64,000 bases of DNA from an uncultured Lachnospiraceae bacterium. Lineage in GTDB: Bacteria; Bacillota; Clostridia; Lachnospirales; Lachnospiraceae. The stretch lies in assembly GCA_910577165.1 (NCBI GenBank), contig CAJTLX010000012.1, positions 1-64,000 on the forward strand, given 5' to 3'. Every line of letters starts with the position of its first letter. The first letter of the stretch is position 1. Below, piece by piece: positions 8,361 to 16,805 of the stretch. The notes beneath the pieces are model-generated. The model worked only from the letters and a program-made list of their open reading frames with translations. It was not told where the DNA came from and made no database searches. The translations under genes and the position numbers were made by a program.

Positions 8361-9260
8361 TTATTTGTATAGGTTTATAATATACCTTTTTAAATGTAGT
8401 GCTACATATTTAGCCAGATCCACAGGAACAGCATTTCCTATTATCTGTTCTAAATCAGTTTTATTTCCTGAAAATTTAAAAGATTTGGGGAAGGTTTGAA
8501 TTCTTGCCCTCTCAAGCGTGGTAAGAGGTCTTACCTTGCTTAGATCTTTTGTCGCATCCCCGGAATGAATGGAGTAACAGGGGGGAATTGGTCTGTTCAC
8601 CCCCCGAACAGTTGGGCTGGGTTCATCAATACTGAAAATCCCTCTTCTTGCATATGATCTCGGATGGCGATAATAATATTCCGTATGGAATTCTTCTCCA
8701 AGATACTCACGAATTGTAGTGCTTTTTGAAGATAAATCCGCATATAAACTTGGAGTTAAGAAATCATCATTATCATTTTTATGTCCAATCAAAAAAAATC
8801 GTTTTCTTTTTTGGGGAACTCCGCAGAGTGAAGCATCCAAAATTACCTGTGATAAACCATATCCCACAGTCTTAAAAAAAGCAATTGCCCTTGGCAAGGT
8901 TTTTGACTTTATAATTCTATCCACATTCTCCATCACGAACCATTCCGGATTTACTGAGCATACTAATTCAGTATATCTAAGGGTGAGATCTGCGCGTCCT
9001 CTTGTTTCGTCCTGTTTTCCGGCAGAAGAATAATCCTGACATGGAGGTCCTCCCATAATAATATCCGGAGAAAAATTTTTGAGGTATTCGGGCGTAAGAT
9101 CGTATACATCCATTAATTCTGCATTGTGATCAAAATTTTGATTATATATCTCAACTGCTTTATCCCAATTATCAAAAGCACTAAGAATATTAAACCCTGC
9201 ATTTTGAAACCCTAAGGACAAGCCGCCGCAACCACAAAACAGGTCAATTACATTAAACAT
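8361..9260 (-). CDS. C5-cytosine DNA methyltransferase, stand-alone
   Basis: All core motifs of the m5C methyltransferases are visible: I, DLFCGCGGLSLGFQNAGF near residue 6; IV, GGPPCQDYSSAG with the catalytic Cys74; VI, MENV with Glu111; VIII, QKRKRFFLIG; and IX/X, RIQTFP ... IGNAVP near the C-terminus. At 299 aa the target-recognition region is short. I chose the internal ATG at 9258-9260 because GAGGGGGG lies just upstream of it; a longer frame reaches 9290 but lacks a site. No restriction endonuclease or Vsr gene is adjacent, so it is probably an orphan, either regulatory or a relic of a lost restriction system. Its target sequence cannot be read. Confidence 0.88.
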   Translation of the reverse strand: MFNVIDLFCGCGGLSLGFQNAGFNILSAFDNWDKAVEIYNQNFDHNAELMDVYDLTPEYLKNFSPDIIMGGPPCQDYSSAGKQDETRGRADLTLRYTELVCSVNPEWFVMENVDRIIKSKTLPRAIAFFKTVGYGLSQVILDASLCGVPQKRKRFFLIGHKNDNDDFLTPSLYADLSSKSTTIREYLGEEFHTEYYYRHPRSYARRGIFSIDEPSPTVRGVNRPIPPCYSIHSGDATKDLSKVRPLTTLERARIQTFPKSFKFSGNKTDLEQIIGNAVPVDLAKYVALHLKRYIINLYK

Positions 9261-9391
9261 ATTTCCCCCCTCAAATTTAAAAATTCCCACATTATTTTAT
9301 TGCACTTACGAAAAAAAATCAAGAAGAAAATTGCCCAAATTAAATAGTTTGTTCAATTTTTGTTTATATCAATAGTGTTCTTTTCTTGTAT

Positions 9392-9420
9392 TTGACTTTT
9401 CTTTGTTATTGTGATATAAA
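9392..9420 (+). promoter_or_regulatory. promoter for the 86-aa gene
   Basis: TTGACT (9392-9397) and TATAAA (9415-9420) with a 17-bp spacer lie 35 bp before the start codon. Confidence 0.6.
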
Positions 9421-9455
9421 ATAATCAAAGTCAGTATCGGAGAAAGGGGGAGCTT

Positions 9456-9716
9456 ATGTTTGGTTTCTTAAAAAAGGTCGGGAAAGTAAATCCACTGGAA
9501 AAAATTTCTCAGGAACTTGAGATGAATATGTCAAATAATTATAAGGATGCCGCACAGGAAAATTTTCGTGAATTTGAGCGAACCTTAGATGCGTTGGAGA
9601 CTGAGGGAAAGATCAGTGAGGCGCAGGTTTCGGCATACAGGCAAAAACTTTCTGCTTACAAACAAAAACTGAAAAATTATACACATAAAGATCAGAAGGT
9701 TACATGGATGTTATGA
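9456..9716 (+). CDS. small conserved-looking coiled-coil protein, function unknown
   Basis: An 86-residue product, highly charged. It starts MFGFLKKVGKVNPLEKI, and its long helical tail has heptad-like spacing (REFERTLDALETEGKISEA, then YRQKLSAYKQKLKNY). No signal peptide, membrane segment or known domain is visible. A near-consensus promoter and an AAAGGGGGAG ribosome binding site support expression. It is transcribed divergently from the methyltransferase gene. I do not recognise a family. Confidence 0.6.
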   Translation: MFGFLKKVGKVNPLEKISQELEMNMSNNYKDAAQENFREFERTLDALETEGKISEAQVSAYRQKLSAYKQKLKNYTHKDQKVTWML

Positions 9717-9793
9717 ACTTTTCCTGCCTAAAAAGAAGAGCGTTTTTGTGGATATTTAATCTGAAAAATTTCCGACAGATTTTTACAAATATA

Positions 9794-9822
9794 TTGACAA
9801 AATTTGCTGCTTGTGCTATACT
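9794..9822 (+). promoter_or_regulatory. promoter for the 213-aa gene
   Basis: TTGACA (9794-9799) and TATACT (9817-9822) with exactly 17 bp between them, about 60 bp before the start at 9886. This is one of the best promoter matches in the window. Confidence 0.65.
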
Positions 9823-9885
9823 TTTTGAAGTGAAAAACAGATTGGTTTTCATGGGGGATATCAATATCAACAGGGGAGGAAAAAC

Positions 9886-10527
9886 ATGATATTAAAAGAG
9901 GCATATCGCTATCAAAATTTTTTAGACCGTCTGCTCTCGGAGGCGCAGTCTTTTTTGCTTTCTGAGTCATTTATCACCAATGTAAAGCAGACGCATCACC
10001 GCAAAAAGACAAACCCGGAAGCGGAAGATGAAGTGGTGGAAGTAAAGAAAAAAACCGTGACCGAAGATTTAAAATTGGTTTCCGCGCCTTTATTTACTCC
10101 AATGCAGGCCGTAAATTTTTCTGTTAAGGTGTTGGAGGAGAAGGAGAAGCTTTCCCTTGCGATACTTGCCGCAAAAAAGACAACAAAGATAGATATGGAT
10201 CATACGGTGGCGATGAATAAAAAACGCCAGGAATTTATCTCGACATTAAAATATATGGATGGGATAAAGGACAAGGAAGAGAAGACAAGCGGTACGGATT
10301 ACAAATTTAATCAGGAAGGAAACCAGGTATCCTACTGCTACGATGTTGACGAAGTAATTACTATCGATTTCGATCGCAAGGATATCAAGGGGCTGATCAA
10401 GAAACTCACAAAGCAATGTGATGAACTCTCGATTACTTTGGATGGGCTTTTGGTTACTACCGAAGTGGATTATACCCCGACCTGGGATATTAACGATTCT
10501 CTGGAAGATATTATTCTGGAAAATTAA
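9886..10527 (+). CDS. hypothetical cytosolic protein
   Basis: 213 residues, charged and without membrane or signal sequences. Visible features are a basic and acidic low-complexity linker near residues 40-70 (Lys/Glu/Val rich), a helical middle part (AVNFSVKVLEEKEKLSLAI), and an acidic C-terminal half ending in EDIILEN. No catalytic motif is recognisable. An almost perfect promoter and the AGGGGAGG ribosome binding site show it is a real gene. Function unknown. Confidence 0.6.
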   Translation: MILKEAYRYQNFLDRLLSEAQSFLLSESFITNVKQTHHRKKTNPEAEDEVVEVKKKTVTEDLKLVSAPLFTPMQAVNFSVKVLEEKEKLSLAILAAKKTTKIDMDHTVAMNKKRQEFISTLKYMDGIKDKEEKTSGTDYKFNQEGNQVSYCYDVDEVITIDFDRKDIKGLIKKLTKQCDELSITLDGLLVTTEVDYTPTWDINDSLEDIILEN

Positions 10528-10590
10528 GGAGTATTGTAGAAGTATAATTTGTTGCAAAAACTGTAATTTGCTATAAAAACTGAAATTTAT

Positions 10591-10944
10591 AATAAAAAAC
10601 TGGAATGACTGTTTAAAATAGAACTAAAATGGATTTCATCGTGGCTGACCGCTTCAGATGCAGATGAAGTATGATGCTGCATATTGCCCATCTTTTGCTT
10701 TGCAAAACGATGCGGGTGCTTTTATTTATTGTGAATATAAGGGATATATTCAGGTTGGATACCGCTCTGTGCAGTGCGATTTGCCCCTTTGCAATCTCCC
10801 TGTTTTGTCGGTTCTCTCTTTTTATCATTCATCCTTTTGCAATACGTTTCGCTCTAAGAATACCATATAAAAATGTTGATTAATTGGTTGGGACGGAGGA
10901 TGAAGTTTTAGTTCTATTTTAAGCGGTCATACCAGTTTTTTATT
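10591..10944. repeat. 354-bp element bounded by about 45-bp imperfect inverted repeats
   Basis: The left arm (10591-10640) and right arm (10899-10944) are inverted copies. The outer 13 bp (AATAAAAAACTGG and its complement) are perfect, as is an internal block of about 17 bp reading TTAAAATAGAACTAAAA; a few mismatches separate them. The interior (about 260 bp) has no credible gene; short frames inside it lack ribosome binding sites. The shape fits a miniature inverted-repeat transposable element or a large structured transcript. The right end runs into a T-rich stretch that could stop transcription from the 213-aa gene. Confidence 0.6.
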
Positions 10945-11088
10945 TTTTTGTCCGTTATATTGTGCCGCTTTCTCTGCGGCAGTCTATTAGGATTTCAACG
11001 TAATTTCCTTATTTTTACAAAAAAATATAATGCAGTAATTTGTCGAATATTTTTGGGTAGTTTCGCGGAAATTTGTCCGATTTTTTGA

Positions 11089-11117
11089 TTGTAAATTGGT
11101 GCGAAATTTGGTATTAT
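11089..11117 (+). promoter_or_regulatory. promoter for the DUF3592-like gene
   Basis: TTGTAA (11089-11094) and TATTAT (11112-11117) with a 17-bp spacer, about 50 bp before ATG 11166. The stretch from 10945 to 11088 contains only a small GCCGC/GCGGC hairpin. Confidence 0.45.
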
Positions 11118-11165
11118 GGTAATTGGTATTACATTATAAAAGCCAGATGGCAAGGAGGTAGAAAA

Positions 11166-11615
11166 ATGAAAAAAGTGTATATTAGCTTTGGTGTGATGGT
11201 GGTCTGTATTATTGCGGCAGTCTTTTTAAATAAAGCAGCAAAGAATACGGAACTTGATTATCAGGAAGTCAAGGCGCGCGTGGTTAGTTCGGAGAGCCGG
11301 CAAAAGAGTATCAGAGTTAATGGCAGGATAACGAGGCAGACCGTATATGATGTTGTGGTAAGTTATGGCGGAAAGGAATATGATCTGAAAAATGCACATA
11401 ATACATATATGTATAGAAAAGGTTCAGATGTTACAGTCTATCTTTCCAAGGGAAAAATGTACGCAGATCTTGATGGTGTCCGTAATTCTACACCTGCGGG
11501 AATTGCATATTTTGTCGCACTGATTGGAGCATTTGCAACATTTATTATAGGGATATGCTGGTGGTCAAAGGAAGGAACTAAGAAAAAGGGTAGCGGTCCG
11601 CTGCAAAAAATATAG
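11166..11615 (+). CDS. small membrane protein, DUF3592-like
   Basis: 149 residues with one N-terminal membrane segment (ISFGVMVVCIIAAVFL), a soluble part of about 85 residues with beta-strand character and a YDVVVSYGGKEYDL stretch, and a second membrane segment near the C-terminus (GIAYFVALIGAFATFIIGI). The layout of a beta domain between two helices, with an R-Q-T-V-Y-D-V-V-V-Y strand, resembles DUF3592 proteins. ATG 11166 is chosen because AAGGAGG lies 7 bases upstream; earlier in-frame codons lie before the probable promoter. Role unknown. Confidence 0.6.
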   Translation: MKKVYISFGVMVVCIIAAVFLNKAAKNTELDYQEVKARVVSSESRQKSIRVNGRITRQTVYDVVVSYGGKEYDLKNAHNTYMYRKGSDVTVYLSKGKMYADLDGVRNSTPAGIAYFVALIGAFATFIIGICWWSKEGTKKKGSGPLQKI

Positions 11616-11655
11616 AGAAGCAAAATACAGTTTAATTAAAAAATGGAGGCTTTGA

Positions 11656-14600
11656 ATGGAACCATTTATTTTGTATCAGAATGGGAGGGCGGCGGATATT
11701 GTCCTTGAGCAGAATAGTATTTACGGTATATCCTATATGACGGAGATTTTTTGTAGGGATATCGAGCGGGTATGTGGTGTGTACCCGGAAATTGTGCAGG
11801 AACTCCCAGAAAACTCTAAATATGCGGTTTTGATTGCAACTTGCGGCAGCAGCGAGCTGTTGACTTCTCTTGAGCAAAAAGGGCTGATCGACCTTTCCAA
11901 TGTGCGTGGAAGGCGGGAGGTTTACGGGATTTTTCGCGTGAAAGAAGATGCCTCTGACAGAGAATTTCTTGTGGTTGCGGGCAGCGATAAGCGGGGAACC
12001 ATCTATGGGATGTTTCATCTCTCGGAGGCGATCGGGGTTTCGCCGTGGGTATTCTGGGCGGATGCGGTGCCAGAGCAGCGCGGGGAAATGATCTTTACGG
12101 ATGAGATCTGTATGGTTTCAAAAGAACCATCTGTACGGTATCGGGGCTTTTTTATTAATGATGAACAGCCATGCTTTGGCAATTGGGCGAAAGAAAAATA
12201 CGGAAGTGCTAAGCCCGATCCATTGCTTTACCGTCATATTTTTGAGCTTTTGCTCCGCCTTAAAGGGAATTATTTATGGCCTGCGATGTGGCGTTCCGAT
12301 TTTACACTTGACCATATCGACAATGCAAAATTGGCGGATCAGATGGGGGTGATTATCGGCGCGTCGCATCATGAGCCTTGCTGTCGTTCAGGCGGGGAAT
12401 TTCAGAAATTGTGCCGTGAGAATCCCGCTTACGGCAAAGAGTGGAGTTTTCTTTCCAATGCGAAAGGAATTTCTGAATTTTGGAAGGACGGACTTTTGCG
12501 CAACCGTGAATTTGAGAGTCTGATTACGATCGGGATGCGCGGGGAAAATGATTCCTATTTAATGCCTAAGGATGCCACACTTGAGGATAATATCAATGTG
12601 TTAAAGGCAGCGATCACGGAGCAGAAAAAATTGATTGCGGAGTGTGGAAACTTAGCGCACCCACAGCTTTTAGCCCTCTATAAGGAGGTGGAGGACTATT
12701 ATCACGGGGATGAGAATACGGTGGGACTTAAAGACTGGGAAGTCTTAAAGGATGATATTCTGATGCTCTGCGATGATAATTTTGGCAATGTGCGCACGCT
12801 GCCAGGACCGGAGGCGAAAAATCATCTGGGCGGTTACGGGATGTATTATCATTTTGATTACTACGGGGCACCTGTTTCCTATCTTTGGATCAATTCGACT
12901 CCGCTGACAAAGATTTGGGAGCAGATGGGGATGGCCTATGATTACGGTGTGCGCGAGGCGTGGATTGTCAATGTGGGCGATATTAAAAATCAGGAATTGC
13001 CGCTCAGCTATTTTCTTGATCTCGCCTATGATTTTGATACCTGGGGAAGCGAGAATCCTAACTGCACAGCGGAGTATACAAGAAAGTGGCTGCGCGGGAT
13101 GGGCTTTGCGAATGACATTGTTTCTGAGGCGGCTAAGCTTTTGGAGAAATATACAAAATGGAATGGGAGATGCCGTCCGGAAGTGCTTTCGTCAAAGACG
13201 TACCATCCGGCACATTTTGGTGAGTCCTTTAGGATTTTAGATGAGGTGGATAAAGCGCAGCAAAGGGGAGAGGAACTTTGCAAACTTGTAAAACCGCAGC
13301 TTGCGGATTGTTTTTTTGAGCTTGTCTATTATCCTCTGATGGCATCCGCCAATATTCTCAGGATGCAGATCTATGCGGGAATCAATCAGTATTTTGCTCT
13401 TCAGGGGAAAAAGAGTGCGAACGATTATCCAGAAAAGATAGAGAATTGTATCCGTAAGGATCAGGAACTGGCAAAGAAATATCATGGTTTGCTGGGCGGG
13501 AAATGGAATCATATGCAGTCGGTTTTCCATATTGGTTATCCGGGGTGGAATGATGAGGAGTGGCAGTATCCGCGCTATACTGGCTTTTTCCCGGTAACGT
13601 GGCCAAGGCTTTTAGTCAATGTAATTGGTCAAAATTCTACTGGTGGAAATCCTTGGAGAAGAAAAACATTGAAAATGACACTTGCCGATCCGGTGAAGCG
13701 AATGTCCGGTTTTGAGGTCGCGAACGGTGGGCAGGGCGTGTTAAACTACCGGATTGAGTGGGATGCGGACTGGCTGGAGATTGCAGCAACTTCCGAGGAG
13801 ATTCGGAAAATGGTGATACCACAAAACGGCGGAGACGAAGAGAAAATGCTGGATATGGAGGAAACTGGAAATATAGTACGGGGAAAATCCCTGCCTTATT
13901 GTCTGGATGGATTGGAAACCATCTCAGAGAAGGATTTTGCTGTGCGTCTAAAGCCGGAATTACTGCCAAAAAGGGAAAAGAGATGTACAGCATTGATTCG
14001 TATTTATGGGGAGAATTGCGAGGAGACAGCGGAGCGTTCAGAAAATGGATACAGTGAAACCCGTGTGGATATTGAAGTATCCGTGGACATATACTATTTG
14101 GAAGAGGTGGATGCGGATAGCTTTGTCGAATGCGGGGGAGTTCTCTCAGTCGAAGCACCTCATTTTTGCAGCGCGGTTGCAGTCGGAGAGGCTTCCTATC
14201 AGGTAATTGCGGATTATGGAAGAACTTTGGGCGGGGTCAAGATATTTCCCGTAACAGCGGCATTTAAGGAGCCAAAAGACGCGCCATATATTGCTTATAA
14301 ATTGTATGTAAGAGAAGCCGGGGACTATACATTAACGCTTTATACCGCACCGAGCAATCCTGTGGTTTATCAGGGGAAAATGCGCGTGGGTGTTCGAGTA
14401 GGTGACGGGGAATTTAAGATGGTCAACACCATTCCGGAGGCTGGTTATGTGCCGTGGCAAAGTGCGGCGTGGTCGCGCGGCGTACTGGAGCAGATTCACC
14501 GCTCGGAGTGCAAGGTTTCGTTAAAAGAAGGAAGTAATCTGCTCTATATTGCAGCTCTTGATCCTGCCGTTGTGCTGGAAAAGCTGGTGTTGGTAAAAGA

Positions 14601-14673
14601 GGGCGCAGACTGCCCGGAAACCTATCTAGGACCTACGGAAAGCTTTCGGATTTTACGGAACTCTAAACAGTAA
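11656..14673 (+). CDS. GH115 xylan alpha-1,2-(4-O-methyl)glucuronidase
   Basis: A 1005-residue protein of GH115 type and length. The N-terminal domain contains LVVAGSDKRGTIYGMFHLSE and GVSPWVFWADA. The catalytic barrel starts at VRYRGFFINDEQP and continues through LKGNYLWPAMWRSDF, GVIIGASHHEPC, IGMRGENDS and VREAWIVNVGDIKNQELP, all characteristic of the family. A C-terminal beta-rich region follows. GH115 enzymes remove (methyl)glucuronic acid from xylan side chains. No signal peptide is present, so it acts in the cytosol on imported oligosaccharides; released uronate would feed UxaC (6821). GGAGG upstream. Its last codons form the start of a 107-bp repeat. Confidence 0.9.
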   Translation: MEPFILYQNGRAADIVLEQNSIYGISYMTEIFCRDIERVCGVYPEIVQELPENSKYAVLIATCGSSELLTSLEQKGLIDLSNVRGRREVYGIFRVKEDASDREFLVVAGSDKRGTIYGMFHLSEAIGVSPWVFWADAVPEQRGEMIFTDEICMVSKEPSVRYRGFFINDEQPCFGNWAKEKYGSAKPDPLLYRHIFELLLRLKGNYLWPAMWRSDFTLDHIDNAKLADQMGVIIGASHHEPCCRSGGEFQKLCRENPAYGKEWSFLSNAKGISEFWKDGLLRNREFESLITIGMRGENDSYLMPKDATLEDNINVLKAAITEQKKLIAECGNLAHPQLLALYKEVEDYYHGDENTVGLKDWEVLKDDILMLCDDNFGNVRTLPGPEAKNHLGGYGMYYHFDYYGAPVSYLWINSTPLTKIWEQMGMAYDYGVREAWIVNVGDIKNQELPLSYFLDLAYDFDTWGSENPNCTAEYTRKWLRGMGFANDIVSEAAKLLEKYTKWNGRCRPEVLSSKTYHPAHFGESFRILDEVDKAQQRGEELCKLVKPQLADCFFELVYYPLMASANILRMQIYAGINQYFALQGKKSANDYPEKIENCIRKDQELAKKYHGLLGGKWNHMQSVFHIGYPGWNDEEWQYPRYTGFFPVTWPRLLVNVIGQNSTGGNPWRRKTLKMTLADPVKRMSGFEVANGGQGVLNYRIEWDADWLEIAATSEEIRKMVIPQNGGDEEKMLDMEETGNIVRGKSLPYCLDGLETISEKDFAVRLKPELLPKREKRCTALIRIYGENCEETAERSENGYSETRVDIEVSVDIYYLEEVDADSFVECGGVLSVEAPHFCSAVAVGEASYQVIADYGRTLGGVKIFPVTAAFKEPKDAPYIAYKLYVREAGDYTLTLYTAPSNPVVYQGKMRVGVRVGDGEFKMVNTIPEAGYVPWQSAAWSRGVLEQIHRSECKVSLKEGSNLLYIAALDPAVVLEKLVLVKEGADCPETYLGPTESFRILRNSKQ

Positions 14674-14880
14674 AATCCTGGACGGTACCCGGAAAGAATT
14701 TCTTGGGAGTGAAGCGAACAGGAAATTCTTTCCTAGATCATTGGGTACTGGAAAGGATTTTACGGAACTCTAAACAGTAAAATCCTGGACGGTACCCGGA
14801 AAGAATTTCTTGGGAGTGAAGCGAACAGGAAATTCTTTCCTAGATCATTGGGTACTGGAAAGGATTTTACGGAACTCTAA
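14648..14880 (+). repeat. 107-bp tandem repeat (2.2 copies) with strong stem-loops
   Basis: Units begin at 14648, 14755 and 14862 (partial), period 107 and virtually identical. Each full unit holds a perfect stem GGATTTTAC/GTAAAATCC with a 13-14-base loop. A second perfect 12-bp stem GGAAAGAATTTC/GAAATTCTTTCC is flanked by GTACCC...GGGTAC. The first unit includes the last codons and stop of the GH115 gene; the partial third ends just before the ribosome binding site of the next gene. It looks like a REP/BIME-like or regulatory RNA structure that has been duplicated. Confidence 0.8.
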
Positions 14881-14893
14881 ATAGGAGGATTTT

Positions 14894-16801
14894 ATGGGAA
14901 AAGAAGATTATGTAAAGGCGGTAAAGCTGGGGAAAAAAGATTACCAGATGCGTATGCTGCGGGGGGTCAAGCCAACTTTGCAGGTGCTTGACGATATCTT
15001 GCCTGAGAAGGGTACATACGCGGAGCGTCCGCTTGGCTTAGTGCAAATTCCTATAGATTTAATAGTTGGGACAAAAAATTCTGGACGCAGCAATTCCTTT
15101 GCCGGAAATTTTATGCCAATCCTGCGCGAGGGCACAGAATTTGCCGCAAAATGGATAGGGCTTAGCACCAGCCATGTGGAGGAGGGAATCCATACCCCAA
15201 TCAAAGCCTATGAATACATGAATAAATTTTATGTTGAGGAGGGCAACAAGCGCGTCAGCGTGATGAAGTACTTTGAGGCGGACTCTATTCGGGGGGAAGT
15301 GATTCGAATTATTCCTAAGCGCACGGGGGATAAGGAAAACAAGATATATTTTGAATTCCTTGATTTTTATGAACTTGCGCCAATCAATTATGTTTGGTTT
15401 TCACAGGAGGGCGGCTTTGCAAAACTTCAGGAGGCAGTCGGCAAAAAGCCCGGCGAGAAGTGGACGGAGGATGAGATCCGGGAATTCAGCTTTGCCTACA
15501 ATCGTTTTGCAACAGAATTTCGCGCACAGGGCGGAAATAAATTAAAGGCTACGGTCGGGGATGCATTCTTAGCCTTTATTACTCTCTACGGCTTTTCCTC
15601 CATCGGCGAGAAAACGACAAGTGAATTAAAGGAATTGATTGCGAAGAGCTGGGAGGAGTTTCAGCTTTTGCAGGAGGAGCAGGGAATCGAGTTGAAAATG
15701 AAGCCGAACCAGGAAAAGAAGTCATTGCTCAGCACGATTTTCCCGCTCTCCGCCCCAAAATTAAAAATTGCCTTTATCTATGAGAAAACGCCGGGGACAT
15801 CAGCCTGGACTTATTCGCATGAACTTGGTCGTCTCTATTTAGAGCAGACTTTCCCGGAGGAACTTAGCACCGTAAGTTATGAGTGCGGAACGCAGGAAAC
15901 AATTGATGAGCTGATTGACGGCGCGATTGCAGCGGGCTGCAATTTGATTTTTACAACGACACCATCTTTTGTTCAAGCAAGCGTAAAGGCAGCGATTGCC
16001 AATCCGGATGTGCGCATTATGAATTGTTCGCTGCATACTTCCCATCGATATATTCGGACATATTATGCCAGAATGCATGAGGCGAAGTTTTTGATGGGGG
16101 CGATCGCCGGGGCAATGGCGGAGAATAATCGCCTGCTCTATATTGAGGACTATCCAATTTATGGTTCGATTGCCAATATCAATGCGTTCGCGCTTGGAGC
16201 AAAGATGATTAATCCGCGCGTGGAGGTTTTCCTGGAATGGTCGGCAAGAAAAGATTTTAATACGGATCAAAAAATTCGCGAGCTGAATCCTTCCTGTATT
16301 TCCGGGAAGGACATGATGATCCCGGAGGAAGCTTCCCGCTTTTTTGGATTGTATCATATGGAGGGAGAAACCCCGCGCAATCTCGCAATGCCAATCTGTC
16401 ATTGGGGAAAGTTTTATGAGCAGTTGATTCGTACAATTATGGATGGAAAATGGAAATCGGACGATTCTACTACAACAAAGGCAATCAATTACTGGTGGGG
16501 GATTTCGTCGGGAGTAATTGATGTTATCTGTTCCCAGCGGCTTCCTATTGGTACAAAGCGTTTATCGGAATTATTAAAAGCAACGATAAGTTCGGAGCAG
16601 TTCAACCCATTTTCCGGTATTCTCTATTCGCAGACTGGCATAGCGCAGCCCGACCCGGACAAGAGTCTTGCACCGGAGGAAATTATGCGGATGGACTGGC
16701 TGGCAGAGAATGTAATCGGTTCTATTCCTAAGACGGAGGAGTTAAAAGAACAGGCGGAGCCGGTAGTGCGGCAGCAGGGAGTAAAACAAAAGGAAGGTTG
16801 A
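14894..16801 (+). CDS. ParB-like N-terminal domain fused to a BMP/PnrA-type periplasmic-binding-like domain, cytosolic
   Basis: 635 residues. Residues about 45-125 look like a ParB/sulfiredoxin-type fold: a V-x-I-P-x-D-L-I-V-G strand, then F-x-x-N-F, and a KFYVEEGNKRVSVMKYF segment. Residues about 285-560 resemble the Bmp (basic membrane protein, PnrA/Med-type) ligand-binding fold: KIAFIYEKTPGTSAWTYSHE, AAGCNLIFTTTPSF, KFLMGAIAGAMAENNRL and IANINAFALGAKMINP. There is no signal peptide or lipobox, so unlike transporter Bmp proteins it stays in the cytosol. It follows the GH115 gene and is 4 bases before a phosphoesterase. A ligand sensor is a plausible role; the ligand is unknown. Confidence 0.7.
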   Translation: MGKEDYVKAVKLGKKDYQMRMLRGVKPTLQVLDDILPEKGTYAERPLGLVQIPIDLIVGTKNSGRSNSFAGNFMPILREGTEFAAKWIGLSTSHVEEGIHTPIKAYEYMNKFYVEEGNKRVSVMKYFEADSIRGEVIRIIPKRTGDKENKIYFEFLDFYELAPINYVWFSQEGGFAKLQEAVGKKPGEKWTEDEIREFSFAYNRFATEFRAQGGNKLKATVGDAFLAFITLYGFSSIGEKTTSELKELIAKSWEEFQLLQEEQGIELKMKPNQEKKSLLSTIFPLSAPKLKIAFIYEKTPGTSAWTYSHELGRLYLEQTFPEELSTVSYECGTQETIDELIDGAIAAGCNLIFTTTPSFVQASVKAAIANPDVRIMNCSLHTSHRYIRTYYARMHEAKFLMGAIAGAMAENNRLLYIEDYPIYGSIANINAFALGAKMINPRVEVFLEWSARKDFNTDQKIRELNPSCISGKDMMIPEEASRFFGLYHMEGETPRNLAMPICHWGKFYEQLIRTIMDGKWKSDDSTTTKAINYWWGISSGVIDVICSQRLPIGTKRLSELLKATISSEQFNPFSGILYSQTGIAQPDPDKSLAPEEIMRMDWLAENVIGSIPKTEELKEQAEPVVRQQGVKQKEG

Positions 16802-16805
16802 CCCA

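Noticed and set aside
10658..10883. Two 70-residue plus-strand frames inside the inverted-repeat element
   Set aside because: No ribosome binding site, unusual composition with many Cys and Phe, and overlapping each other in different frames. They look like chance frames in the repeat interior.
13637..14158. 173-residue minus-strand frame within the GH115 gene
   Set aside because: Proline- and serine-rich antisense shadow of a clear enzyme gene, with no start signal.
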